A stretch of 64,000 nt of DNA from Vitellaria paradoxa. Lineage: Eukaryota > Streptophyta > Magnoliopsida > Ericales > Sapotaceae. Below are positions 23,360 through 34,354 of this stretch, piece after piece. The translations under genes were made by a program, and so were the position numbers. The notes under the pieces are model-generated. The model made no database searches. It was not told the DNA's origin and saw only the letters and a program-made list of their open reading frames with translations. Location of the stretch: positions 55,235,947 to 55,299,946 of the forward strand of contig CM034233.1 of NCBI GenBank assembly GCA_019916065.1, in the 5' to 3' direction. Position 1 is the first letter of the stretch, and every line of letters begins with the position of its first letter.

Positions 23360-26181
23360 TTATATCTCTGATTCCGCAATCTGAGTGGTGAGAGCATTCA
23401 ACTTCTCTTCCAGCTGCTCTTTTTCAAGTTTGAACGCTATAATTGTGGTCTCAAGGGATTGCAAATCTTTTGCCTGTATACCTTCTTTAGCTTCAATATC
23501 AGAGAGTTCATTCTTGGTCTTTGTCAGTTGCTCATCATGTGATTGTTGAGACATTTTCTCTGCTAAAGAAGATTGGCTAGAATTATAGAGTTGGAGATCA
23601 CGAAAAAGTCCTATAAGTAAATTCCTTAAAGAAGACAAATTCGAGACACTAACTCTTTCCATTTCCTTTAACACCTTTTCAGCTTCTTCTTCAATCGTGT
23701 GAAGATGAGTCAAGCTAGATCTACCTATTTTCTGAGATAGGCCATTCCATAACAATGTAAGGTAGGTATGTTGACAATCAGAAATCAAGTCATCTACCTT
23801 GAATATAGAAATAGTTGAAGGAGCAGAATCTACGGGTCTCACACAAGGTTGTCAAATCACTTCTATAGGATGATCTTCAACAACAGGATGAGAAGTTATA
23901 TTATCTGTGACTTTGGAAACTTCAGGTTGAGCAGCCAATATATCGAATGAATTTGGCCCATCAATAAATTTCTCATTCTCTTGCAAAATCATATCATCCA
24001 CCTCAGCAAACTCATCGTTGTTTCCCAACTACAAGTAAAAGCTTAGATTAATAAAGGGATCATGGAGAATATATATTCCAAAATAGATTTTACCAAAAAA
24101 AAAAGAAAAAATAATACTTACTTGATTCACGAATTCTTCTAGAGGCAAAGAAGGGTTTGAGGTATTAGGGAATATGTCATCCAAATCAAATGAATATCTT
24201 CCAATTCAAAAGCTGTGGTTTTTCTTTTAGGACGTTTCCAATGGCGATCACCTCCACTAGAGCTCTGTTCGTCATCAGTTGGTAAGCAGTTTTTCCTTTT
24301 CTTAACTAATGATCCCTTGTTCGAGATTTTTGCATCTCTCTTCGCTATTCCTTCAAGCACATCTCTAGCATTAAGGTTCTTTTCTTTGGAGACTGGAGTA
24401 CATTCCGCAACTTCCCTATTATTCCTCTTCAAGATTACAATAGAAGCGTTAACTTTTGGGAGTTTTATGATGAGGCTTGAACTTTTCTTACAATAATCAC
24501 TTGAACGCTTTGCCCACCAGCTAACATACTGTTTTGTAACAAGGCTTTTGGACGTATATGCTGGAATCACAAACTTAGCGTTGGTGCCTAATTGAGTGCA
24601 AGATTGCCAAAGCTGAGTAATTTCTAATATAGTTCCAGACCCAATATCGCACTTCAGCTTCCTAGGAATATTTTGACAAAAATTAAATTGTCTAGCAAAC
24701 CGTATAGGGCTGTAAGACTCCACAATAAGCTCATCTCCTCGACGTAAAGTTAAATAGCTACAACGGATACTAATAATATAGTCATTCCAGGGATCCGGCT
24801 GATTTCCAGTATCAACTAAACATGTATCCTCTTACTTTCCCAAAAATAAAGGGGAAAAGTCAGAAATGTTGGCACTTCTAAGAAGAATTCGAGTTTCTGT
24901 ATTATCAAAATACTTGGCCATTTTCTCACTAGAAAACTTTACCATTCGAGCCGCACTTTGTGGACGTGAAGATGCAAAATAGCAATCAAAATAATGACCA
25001 AGCCATCCGTAAACATAATGGATGGGGAATATTACATTACATCTACTGGGAGAAGAAGAGGAAGAAATTTCTCCTAAGCCACGATAGATACTCGTAAGAA
25101 TTGGAACTGCTAAACAAAACTTTTCACCACGAGCCATCATACTTGCCACTTTGAAAACATTGAGACGAATGTTGTCAACTTTCAAAGCAGGAAAGACAAA
25201 TCTACATAGCCAACAAGTTAAAAAGGCAGCTAGATAAGTCTCTTCTCTAACATCCATCTTGATGGCTAAATCAACAAAGGGTCCTTCTTCTTCCTCTGAA
25301 TGTTGAACTGGCTCATTGATGACACCTGTCGGATTATGACGAGTCCTTGGCCTGGCGAATCTCTTTTTGTTTATTCTTTTTGGGGGTTCTGCATATCTTT
25401 CCAGTCCTCTAAACCAAAAATTGACCCAATCATAAGTTTTAACTTCACCATTCATACTCTCATGGTAAAGCTTATGGTAGGTTGAGAATAAATATTTACA
25501 ATTCAAAGGGAGAAATAATGACTTGTTCTTATCAAAGCCTAACACTTCTCTACTAGATGGGATGACTTCATCATAAAATTTTCCATGAATTGATAAGCCA
25601 CCGATGTTACGCAAGTCCCATAAAGAAATAGATAATTCTCCCATTTGAGTATGGAGAGTATTTGTTGAAGAACACCAAGATTCAAAAAATGTTCAGATAA
25701 GGCTCTCGCTATGGTCATATGTGAATAGAGAAGCATAAACAGCATCATATACACTTGCTTTTGTCAAAATTCTTCTATGACGACTAAGCACATCCTCTAG
25801 CCATTCCCAATATTTGGGAATATAGGAGAATTCACCAAAATCAGGAAGAGAAGTGTCCCATGAAGTTTCTTTATTGTCAATACGATCACCTAATAGCATG
25901 AATCAATCAGCATCATAATCTTTGGAATGAAGCGAGGATTGCAAGAACAACGCTTCTGAAGAAATAGTAATTGAGTTGCTTTGATCAAATAAGCCACTCC
26001 TCAAGGTAATACACCATCGTGTCAAGTGAGGTGAATCAATAGAAGAGGACCAATTGCGAGAAAAATAACCAATGATTGGATCGAACACTGGTAAGTCTAA
26101 AACCTTTGTGGGATCACCATCTTCATTAATGATAGAGACAGTCTTCTAGCCATACAATGAATAATCCTTGAAGGTAACCAT
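23360..26181 (-). pseudogene. Plant mobile domain (PMD, aminotransferase-like) protein, inactivated
   Basis: The reading starts at 26181 (MVTFKDYSLYG). Family hallmarks follow: KYWEWLEDVLSRHRRILTKA, VYDAVYASLFTYD, ELSISLWDLRNIGGLSIHG, ARPRTRHNPTG, ETYLAAFLTCWLCRFVFPAL, KVASMMARGEKF and YLTLRRGDELIVESYSP. A 93-bp GT-AG intron (24121-24029) separates a C-terminal exon with a long coiled coil (LEKEQLEEKLNALTTQIAES). Lesions: in-frame stops at 26146, 25903, 25693, 24832 and 23852, and a frameshift near 24195. The stops could be CGA, CAA, CAG or TGG changed by single transitions. The domain is known from retroelements and MAIN/MAIL-type host proteins. Its minisatellite-rich upstream region and antisense LTR favour an element-borne origin. 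Confidence 0.87.
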
Positions 26182-26289
26182 GATCTGAAAAGAAACAAGG
26201 ATCTGATGTAAAGATTCTTATGGCTTTCAATTGATGAAAAACTGCCTTTGACAATGAATCTTACTGTAGAAATGAATTTTATCATCTAA

Positions 26290-26712
26290 GTAGATTCTCA
26301 GGAAAGATTGGAGGGGTCACACTGGTCCCACTTAAAATCCAATCTTCTTGACAAAACCTAAGAAAGGTTTCCAAGAAAGATTGGAAGGGTCACACTGGTC
26401 CTACTTAAAATCCAATCTCCAAGACAGAACCTAAGAAAGGTTCCCAGGAAAGATTGGAGAGGTCGCATTAAAATCCAATCTCCTAGATAGAACCTAAGAA
26501 AGGTTCCCAGGAAAGATTGGAAGGGTCACACTGGTCCTACTTAAAACTTAATCTTCTAGACAGAACCTAAGAAAGGTTCCCAGGAAAGATTGGAGGGGTC
26601 ACACTGGTCCCACTTAGAACCTAATCTCCTAGACAGAACTTAAGTAAGTTCCTAGGAAAGATTGGAGGGGTCACACCGGTCCCACATAAAACCTAACCTC
26701 CTAGACAGAATC
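26290..26712. repeat. Six-copy 73-bp tandem repeat with internal inverted arms
   Basis: GAAAGATTGG recurs at 26302, 26375, 26448, 26511, 26584 and 26656. The period is 73 bp (72 once); the 26448 copy is 63 bp after losing ten bases around the ACTGGTCC segment. Units contain AAGATTGGA and, some 25 bases later, TCCAATCT, so each could fold as a hairpin. The array starts about 110 bp upstream of the PMD start codon. Confidence 0.93.
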
Positions 26713-26875
26713 TTCTTAGATTTGCATGTATTCATACTATCCAATAAGATTCATCTTTGGCAAAGTATTAAGAAAAAATAATGGTAATGAAATAAAGAAT
26801 CTACTAGCCTGCAATGAATAATTCTTGAAGATAATTGATTTCAAAAGATTCAAAGGTCACCCAAAGTCAGCTCAA

Positions 26876-27295
26876 GAGGTTTGAAGGCTTGAAGTGACAA
26901 GTTTTCAAGTAATGAAAGTTTGAACCAATAAAGTCTTCAAACAATAAAATTTTGAACTGATGAAGGCTTGAGATGATAGAAGCTTGAATTGGTGAAGTCT
27001 TCAAATAATAAAATTTCAAATTACTGAAGTCTTCAAAATAATAAAAGTTTAAACTGACAAAGTCTTGAATTGATAGAGTCTTCAAATTAATAAATTAAAA
27101 GCTCGAAATGATGAAATCTTCCAATAATAAAGGCTCGAAGTCTTGAATTCCTCAAATAATAACAGTTTGAAGAGATGAAGCCTTCAGATAATAAGAGTTT
27201 GAAGTGATGAAACCTTCAGATAATAATAGGAGCTCGAAGTGATGAAGTCTTTAAATAATGAAAGGCTCGAACTATGAAGTCTTCAAAGATTCCAA
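26876..27295. repeat. Degenerate tandem repeat, unit about 36 bp
   Basis: Roughly a dozen imperfect units of the type GATGAAGTCTTCAAATAATA followed by AAAGTTTGAA. On the minus strand this gives a repetitive frame (LLFEDF, FYYLKT) that is a by-product of the array, not a gene. Confidence 0.8.
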
Positions 27296-27654
27296 CAGAT
27301 ATAAGCAAAATTCAGAAGTTCTAGTTTATATACGCTCAAACAGATGCAACCTTCAAATTGATGGAATCAAAATTCAGCAAATTATGAAATTACAAAATTG
27401 AAATCTTGAATCTAAGGTGCAAGATACCAAAAAAAAAAAAAAAAAAAGAGGGGTTAGCAATTAAAAAGTGCAGCGTAAAAAAGGGGGGAGTCCAAGCACG
27501 TCTTTGATAAAGAATTGATATAGCATAAAAGACAAAAAGTACGCATAGAATTGTCAAGTTGTCTGTGCCGAGATTATTTTGAGCCAACACTTTATCACAT
27601 CACTATTGGTCTTCTTAACCGCTTGAGATCATTGAAAGGTGCCAAGAGTTTTTG

Positions 27655-27890
27655 TCAAAATAATATTTTGCTGCCCTTGAAGAAAAAAATAAATAAATAT
27701 TTTGCTGATCTTGAAAAGAATAGTACTCTGGTGCCCTTGAAGAAAAGAAAAGAATAATGCTCTGCTGCTCTTGAGAAAAAGAATAATATTCTGATGCCCT
27801 TGAAGAAAAAAATAAATATTATGCTGCACTTGAATTAAAATGCTCTGCTTGCCAGTTGAAGAAGAATAAAGACGCTCGCTTTGCTTCACT
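27655..27890. repeat. Degenerate tandem repeat, unit about 40-45 bp
   Basis: Repeated TGCTGCCCTTGAAGAAAA-like units with variable A-rich spacers. The minus-strand frame shows repeated FLQGHQ but is not considered coding. Confidence 0.75.
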
Positions 27891-28839
27891 TGAGGTGAAT
27901 GAAAATTTCTTTAGATAGATTTAAATTCTACTCAAAATAAAAAAAAGGAGGGATGCATGCTAAAAAAACAAAAATGAGGGGGTAGGCCTCGTTCTAATTA
28001 AATAGCGTCGAATAGCACATATGTATATGCATACAATGTACCCTGTACATGCGAATATGAAAGTATAAACACCAAAAAAAAAAAAAGAAGAAGAAAAAAG
28101 AAAGAAAGATGGTAGAAGGCATCTTGTTTTCAAGAAAAAAAAAAGGGAGGGGGGGAATTGTCTACCTGCACGTTACCTTGAACAATTCCCAGCAATCCTC
28201 CACATGTTTGCGTGAAAGAAAAAATATATATATATAATAATAATTATGCGCTGTCAGCTCAAAGAAGAACAGGTTGCCTGCTTTCCTTCACTCCGCCGGA
28301 GAATAGAGAAGACTGACAAATTGTTTTAGGTCTCTGCCGCAACTAAAGAATTACATTAATTGTTATGCATGTGGATCCTTTAAATAAAGCAATGAAGTGA
28401 CCAAGTCTTAATCAAATTTGGAGTACTCAGAACATACAACTTTGGAATGCTTTAGAATCCTTTTAAATTTGGAGTTCTTGAAAGTTTAGAAATTCGAAGC
28501 AATCATACTAACATCAAGGTTACTCAGATGATTTGACAAAAACTTATTTCAATACATTCAATTGTTAAGTCCCAATGGAATTACAAATTGCTAAACTAAT
28601 CAATAACGTGGAGTCCATTGGCATGCCAAGTTGCTGTACGGAGCATCACTAATTTGGGTTGCTTTAAGTACCGGCATGAAAGTCTTCAACGTGGAATTGA
28701 ATTCCTAAAATATATATATATATATATATATATTCCATTTTAATTGAAAGACTCAAATTTTAGATTATAATTTTCATTCAAGTTTGAAAATTATAATTTG
28801 AAAAAAAAATTATGTATATATATTTCTAATTCCTATCAA

Positions 28840-29060
28840 ATTTGGAATTTGAAATAAAATTAAATTTATTGTTCCAACACAAATTTAGAATTCCATGAAA
28901 TCCATTATTTTGATTCCAATACTAATTTGGAATTCAAAATAAAATCAAATTCATTATTTTGATTCCAATACGAATTTGGAATTCAAAATAAAATCAAATT
29001 CATTATTCCAACCTAAATTTGGAATTCAAAACAAATTCAAATTCATTATTTTAATTTCTA
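28840..29060. repeat. Tandem repeat of 42-49-bp AATTTGGAATTC units
   Basis: TTTGGAATTC-type sequence recurs near 28850, 28884, 28926, 28975 and 29018, each followed by CAAATTCATTATT-like sequence. The array lies about 170 bp before the LTR. Confidence 0.8.
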
Positions 29061-29231
29061 TTATAGAAATTGAAATATTTGAAGTGTGACTTACATCAAA
29101 TTTCAAAAAAAAAAATCATTGTACAAGAACTCAAAATGTTTTAGTCAATGGTATCAAATCCTCAAATTCGAGACCCGCTCACTCTTCAACACTACCGCAA
29201 CGTGTACATGATCAAGTCTTGAGGGAACATT

Positions 29232-29909
29232 TGTAGACACACAAAATTTGGTCAATCAAATATTGCCAAGTGTCAAATAAAGCTCAATTAAATTAACAAA
29301 TCAAATCTTGTCACGTGTCTCATGGAAGATTTCAGCACAATTACATATGTGGACGAATCACAAGTCGCCACGTGGGCAACCTAAAGACGACAAGACTGCA
29401 CCAATCAAATTGTGCCATTTGTTAGCTTGGCCCGCTATTAAAGATAATTAAATACTTTTTAATATTTATCTCTTAAAAACAAATAAAAAAGAGATAATTA
29501 TTTAAGAAGTATGGTATTATCCAAACTCTTTGATATTATCTTTTATTTTATTTAATAAATAATAAGATAATTATCTAAGAGAAGTTAAATCCAACTGTGA
29601 CTCTCTCTCACACATCTATAAATAGGGGTCACTACCAAGCACAAGGGGACCCTTTTTGCACAGAAGGAGGCTCTGCTGAATCAAGCTGTCAAAACCCCAC
29701 AAACTCTTAAGCAACAAGAAGATACACGTGTTGATTCGAGACCAAGCTACAAGCCCTCACATCAACTTTTCAAAGAGAAGAATCAGAGGACTTTATTTCT
29801 TTGATTAGAAATTCAGATATTGTATTTCACTTTTTTATAAATCAATAAAATTTCAACTTGTTACTGCAATTTCTGTATTTATTTTTCAAACACGAAATTT
29901 GTGTGTACA
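29232..29909 (+). repeat. Gypsy-type LTR (678 bp), probably the 3' LTR
   Basis: It starts TGTAGACACACAAAATTT and ends AAATTTGTGTGTACA, a good terminal inverted repeat. TCTATAAATAGGGG at 29615-29628 is a strong TATA box and AATAAA lies at 29844-29849, giving the normal U3-R-U5 order on the plus strand. CTTGAGGGAAC just before it may be a polypurine tract. The flanks do not share a 5-bp duplication, so it is unlikely to be a simple solo LTR. Confidence 0.82.
29312..29374 (+). promoter_or_regulatory. CACGTG (G-box) motifs in the LTR U3
   Basis: CACGTG occurs at 29312-29317 and 29369-29374 upstream of the LTR TATA box, with a third copy at 29725-29730 downstream. G-boxes bind bZIP and bHLH factors and support light or stress-responsive transcription. 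Function here is inferred only from the motif. Confidence 0.5.
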
Positions 29910-30641
29910 ATATCTTTTCTATATTTTCAAAATTTTTAAAAATTTTGAAAATAATTTTTGATTTTTTAGAAACTGAAAACTAGAAATAAATTTATTAAAT
30001 GAGTTTTCATGTTCTATTTTCTAAAAAATGAAAGCGAAAACTGAAAAACAAAATTATTTTAGAAAAATACCTTCCAACTTTTCCAATTATTCCTTATTTT
30101 CACCCATAAAACCATCAATCAAATTACTTAGATAAGTAAAGAGAGAAATAAAAATTATCAATGCTGGAAGGTTTACCAAGACATTAACTCCAGAACTAGT
30201 CCGGATATGCTTGGATATGCTGAATATTCAAAAATATATATATATACATTTCAAATAAAAGTAAAAATGTTACAAAATTCATTAAATATAATAGCTTTGG
30301 CTTTTAGTAACAATAAAAAATACATTTACGTATGATTTATGTAATTAATTCACGTTTTTTGTATTTACACAGTTACAATACTCAATTTTATTTGATTTTA
30401 GATTAATCTTTTTATCTTTTCATTTGAAAATTTTAAAATCGTTCATAATTCCATTTTAGTCTTAAAAACAATAATTGCAAGCCTAATTGTAATAATAGAG
30501 TCAAAATATCCAACGATATTCATTAAGGAAATTAATTCCCATAATAATTGAGTACTGCAATCAACTGGAATTGATGACATAGGTAGATTAATCCATCAAG
30601 AACCCTAGGTCCACAAAACTGAGAAATTAATTAAGAAAACA
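29910..30641. other. No gene recognised between LTR and GRAS gene
   Basis: AT-rich DNA downstream of the GRAS stop codon. It must contain the GRAS 3' untranslated region, but no single polyadenylation signal stands out. Confidence 0.45.
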
Positions 30642-32195
30642 CTAAAAAGAAGTTGACCTAGGTAGCAGGCCTTGGCTTTGATGTTGGCTTGGCACCCAAG
30701 TGGAAGCTGATGTCAAAGGTCTAGACTTCCAGCAAAGGATCAAGCTACACTCCTCATGCTGAACCCAATATCCCCCGCTAAACAAGCTCACCAAATACCT
30801 TGCTTGAGAAACATTACAAGCACTCATTTGGATCTTCCTAAAGCCCTTCAATATTGAATCATACCCATCATGATCTCCCCACAATTCCCTCTGTTTCCTC
30901 TCACAAGGGAACTCTCTCACACTGTCCAAAATCCTCATTCCCAAAAACTCCTCCTCTATCACTCTCACTGCCAGTTTGTACCCACCACAAAACCCACTAG
31001 TCATGAGGGAATCTGAAAGTGCAGTGTAGTGGTGGAGGGCCTTACAAAAGAACTCCACAAAGGACATATATGGAATTTTGGCTATGCTGAACAATTCTTC
31101 CTCCACTAAAACCACAGCCTTGGGGGATAGCTTTGTCACACCCCTCAGAAAAGTCTTCACCATTGAGAAACCTCTGTGGGGCATGTGATGCTGGTTGGCC
31201 ATACAATTGGCTATCACACTACTAGTACTACTGTGACCACCTCCTAATTCTATTCTTTCAAAATCTTCTTCTTTCGCCATCACCGTCTGACCGAATACGA
31301 ACGGGAGATTAATCGAATCTGCAAATTCTCTAAGTCTTCTCCCTGTCTGGGCGGTGCCTGATGTTTGCTCCTCAGTGCAAACCATGGCTGTTATCCTCAG
31401 GGAAGCGTTTCTGGCCGCTAGATCGATCATAAGGGGAGGCCATTGAATCCCTTCCATGATGTCGAAATCGATCACGTGAACCTCCTTATCGCCTAATGTG
31501 GAGTCGAGGATGGCTTGATTGGCGGTGAAATGCGCGAATTTGAAATAAGGGGAGAGCTCTTGGAGTATTTGAATGGCAGACATAGTAGTAATATTGGCAT
31601 TATTCTGCTTAGAAGAAACAGGCTCTCGGAGGAAGAACTCATCAGAAGGATTCTTAATTGTAATGGTCTTGTAAAGAAGGCCTTGTGTGAAGAAGAAAGC
31701 CAACCTGTTAAAAGAGTCGTCTCCATTTTCATTCTCTCGATCAAGAAGAAGAAGGTTGCTGAGTCTATCGACAGCAGCCGAAGCGAGCGGCCAGTTTTGT
31801 GCCTCGACGGCTTCAGCTCCGGTCAGTAGGAGATGGGTCAAGCTGCTTCTGCTTCGGCTGCTGCTGCTGCTATTATCTTCTTCCATCAGCTCATCTTGAA
31901 TTAATCCACCTGCAGACACATAAGAATCCACATTATTTTCTTCTTGGATTTGTTGGGTTACGATGATCTCGGGACCCACGGTGTCACATTCATCGATGAT
32001 ACCGAAGTCCATGAGGAGATCTGTCTCTATTTGGAGCAATCTCTCCATGTCAACGTCGTTGGGGAATAGCTCGTCTTGCATGGTGTTTGGAGAATGGTTT
32101 TGGGAAGAAAATGTTGTTTCCAAGATACATTCGTGAAAGTAGCTTGGTTGATCAAGTACCCCACCATGATAAAATTCTTCACCCTCCATGTACAT
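30642..32195 (-). CDS. GRAS transcription factor, NSP2/SCL26-like
   Basis: An intact single-exon frame of 517 residues, the normal intronless layout of GRAS genes. The first 115 residues are acidic and variable, ending in a serine run. The GRAS domain follows: LHRI from about 119 (THLLLTGAEAVEA), the VHIID core VHVIDFDIMEGIQW (239-252), LHRII near 280-340, VVLVEEELFS (361-370), ALHHYTALSDSL (386-397), RVIEEEFLG (411-419) and a C-terminal SAW region with YLVSLFSGGYWV. FAHFTANQAILD and DFDIMEGIQW are characteristic of the NSP2 group, which acts in symbiosis and strigolactone signalling in legumes and relatives. This paralogue type is also found in non-nodulating plants, so a nodulation role is not implied. 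A second Met at residue 3 is a possible start. Confidence 0.95.
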   Translation of the reverse strand: MYMEGEEFYHGGVLDQPSYFHECILETTFSSQNHSPNTMQDELFPNDVDMERLLQIETDLLMDFGIIDECDTVGPEIIVTQQIQEENNVDSYVSAGGLIQDELMEEDNSSSSSRSRSSLTHLLLTGAEAVEAQNWPLASAAVDRLSNLLLLDRENENGDDSFNRLAFFFTQGLLYKTITIKNPSDEFFLREPVSSKQNNANITTMSAIQILQELSPYFKFAHFTANQAILDSTLGDKEVHVIDFDIMEGIQWPPLMIDLAARNASLRITAMVCTEEQTSGTAQTGRRLREFADSINLPFVFGQTVMAKEEDFERIELGGGHSSTSSVIANCMANQHHMPHRGFSMVKTFLRGVTKLSPKAVVLVEEELFSIAKIPYMSFVEFFCKALHHYTALSDSLMTSGFCGGYKLAVRVIEEEFLGMRILDSVREFPCERKQRELWGDHDGYDSILKGFRKIQMSACNVSQARYLVSLFSGGYWVQHEECSLILCWKSRPLTSASTWVPSQHQSQGLLPRSTSF

Positions 32196-32289
32196 GGAGA
32201 AGAACTATATATCTAAGTTATGGAATTAAATTCAACTCTTTAAGTTTAGAGATACAAATGCATGTGGACTTTTAGCCCAAGGAGACATG

Positions 32290-32297
32290 TTTAAATA
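32290..32297 (-). promoter_or_regulatory. Candidate TATA box of the GRAS gene
   Basis: TATTTAAA on the minus strand lies about 95 bp upstream of the start codon. A TATATAG nearer the ATG (about 32205) is too close to serve unless the leader is extremely short. Confidence 0.35.
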
Positions 32298-33661
32298 CTA
32301 GAGAATGCTGTCTACCCGCCCTGGTTCAACGTTCCAGCTTAGGATCATTACACGAGTAATAGCATATTCTATGTATCAAAATTTATTGCTAAATTAAAGT
32401 GAGTAGCAATCAATCACTCCTAAATAAAATAATCAGTTAATATATTCTTTTATTACACAAATGTCATTTTAATTATAAATTTTATTAATTGTTTGATAAT
32501 AAATTACTTTTTTAAAAAATAAAAAATGTTATAACCACATATAATTAATTTATTGTTTTTTTTTTTAAATTTAAATAACCCATTAAAATGTTCGTTTATG
32601 TTGTGACGCATCCACTGAAGCAGCAAAACCTCATGTCAATTGCAACTTGTCATTACAGGTCAACTTTTAAAATGAAATTTGTATTCTTTTTCCCCCCTTC
32701 ACACCAGTTCTTTACTCCATGACCTCGGATTTTTGCACTTGCGAACTGCTAATTCTGGAAGTACCCTCAAAGAACACTATCCTTTCCTTTTCAACTTCTT
32801 CAATAGCCAGACTAAAAGGAAGGAACCTAACTTTATTTTGGTTATACAAGAGGTAATTAAGGTCTTTTATATATATATATATATATATGATTAAAAATTA
32901 ATGTGTAAAAATTTTAGGATTGTTCAATTTTTTAACCTTTTTCCTACCCAAAAAAAAAAAAAAAAGTTAACGCGCATTTAATCATAAACTTCTTTTTTTC
33001 CTTTTTATTTTTTTCATTTTATATGAGTTTGTTTATTAAAATTTATTTTTTATGTAGTTGCTTTTAGGTATTTATTCGCATTCAAAAAGAATTATAAAAA
33101 AGAAAATTAAAAATTAAAAGACTTACATTGGGGCAAAAAAAGGTTGCTACGTGGGTTTGTCTATTTAGAAGCATTTGTTTCATAAATTTTTTATGAATAT
33201 TAATAACATGCTTAAAAATTATCACACAACAAAAATTAAATTTTTATAAAAAAATTATACAATACAAAAAACTTAAAACAAAAAAAAAAAAATTGACTAA
33301 TGATTCGTGAATCAAACTTAAATCATTTAGGTGACATTTAATTTATTTTTCTATTTTTTATTTTTTATTTTTTGTTTTATATTTTTTGTTTTGAGGTCAT
33401 CTGTCATTTTATACTTTTGAAAATAAAGAAAACAATTTAAAACATATTCGGTCACTTGTATTTTCAAATTTTATTTTAGAAAACAGAAAATGGGTTTATA
33501 CATGAAATAAAAAATGATAGAAAGTCGTTTTGAATATTTTCAACTCAAAATTAAAAAAATCTAAAAATAAGAAAAATAGAGTATTTTCTGTTTCTTTATT
33601 TTAGAATTTTTAAAATATAAAACACAAAATAAAAAATAAAAAAGTAAACCAATGCCACCTT
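32298..33661. other. Upstream intergenic DNA, no gene recognised
   Basis: AT-rich DNA with homopolymer runs and a TA repeat near 32862-32888. The proximal few hundred bases should contain the GRAS promoter. No other feature is supported. Confidence 0.4.
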
Positions 33662-33859
33662 AAATTTTAATGAAGTGTACTAAATATATTTTTAAAAAAT
33701 AATATATGATAACATCCACACCTTTTAATTAGACGTCAAGTACACCATAATTATATAATCAAATTTTAACGAAGTATACTAAATATATTTTTAAAAAATA
33801 ATATATGATAACATCCACACCTTTTAATCACACGTCAAGTACACCACAATCATATAATC
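33662..33859. repeat. 99-bp tandem duplication
   Basis: Two adjacent 99-bp copies, starting AAATTTTAATGAAG and AAATTTTAACGAAG, differ at only a few sites. A third, partial start follows. Confidence 0.93.
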
Positions 33860-33995
33860 AAAATTTATCTAAGACTAGTGGAATCAAAATTCAGATTTAG
33901 TTTGGTAAACTAAAGAGTAATCAGTTTCTTTTTTTTTTTTTTTAGCTTTTATGATTTTTTTATTAATTTTTTATTTTGTGTTTTATAACTTTTAA

Positions 33996-34354
33996 GGCCG
34001 TTTGGAGGCTCCAAAACTAGCAAAAAAGTATCAAAAGTTACATTTTGTAACTTTTGGTGCATTTGGTAGAACCACAATTTTTCTTTTTTTTTTTTTATTT
34101 GCTACAATAAAAAAATAAAATAAAAAGTTATCACTTTTTTTATTTGCTACAGTGAAAAACATACTAAACATATAAAAAGTTACAACTTTTTGATTTGCTA
34201 CAATAAAAAGTTTACCAAACACCTAAAAATTAAAAAACAATGCTAAAAAATACACTTTATTCCACCAAACACACAAAAAAATGTAATTAAAAAACACACA
34301 AAAAATTACCAAAAGTTTCACTTTTTTTTCTTATTTTGGAACCTCCAAACAGCC
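33996..34354. mobile_element. MITE with GGCCGTTTGGAGG-type inverted ends
   Basis: The left end GGCCGTTTGGAGGCTCCAAA and the reverse complement of the right end, GGCTGTTTGGAGGTTCCAAA, are inverted repeats of about 20 bp. The 359-bp interior is AT-rich with several AAAAGTTAC and GCTACA(A/G)T blocks. The ends resemble PIF/Harbinger-derived MITEs, but the expected 3-bp duplication is not exact, so the superfamily is open. Confidence 0.7.

Larger units (their letters stand above)
23360..29909 (+). mobile_element. 3' half of a Ty3/gypsy element (Tat-like) with antisense gene
   Basis: The block contains, left to right, an antisense plant-mobile-domain pseudogene, four minisatellite arrays and a 678-bp LTR reading on the plus strand. 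Extra ORFs, some antisense and of the plant-mobile-domain type, are reported between pol and the 3' LTR of Tat-lineage Ty3/gypsy elements; this arrangement fits. No gag, pol, primer site or second LTR is visible in the window, so the assignment rests on layout. The left limit is only the end of the antisense gene. Confidence 0.55.

Noticed and set aside
24029..26181. Intact multi-exon PMD gene with stops removed as introns
   Set aside because: Homologous reading continues in the same frame directly across each stop without GT-AG borders. Only the 24121-24029 gap has convincing splice sites.
26290..26712. CRISPR-like array
   Set aside because: The units are contiguous with no unique spacers, the repeat is 73 bp, and the genome is a plant.
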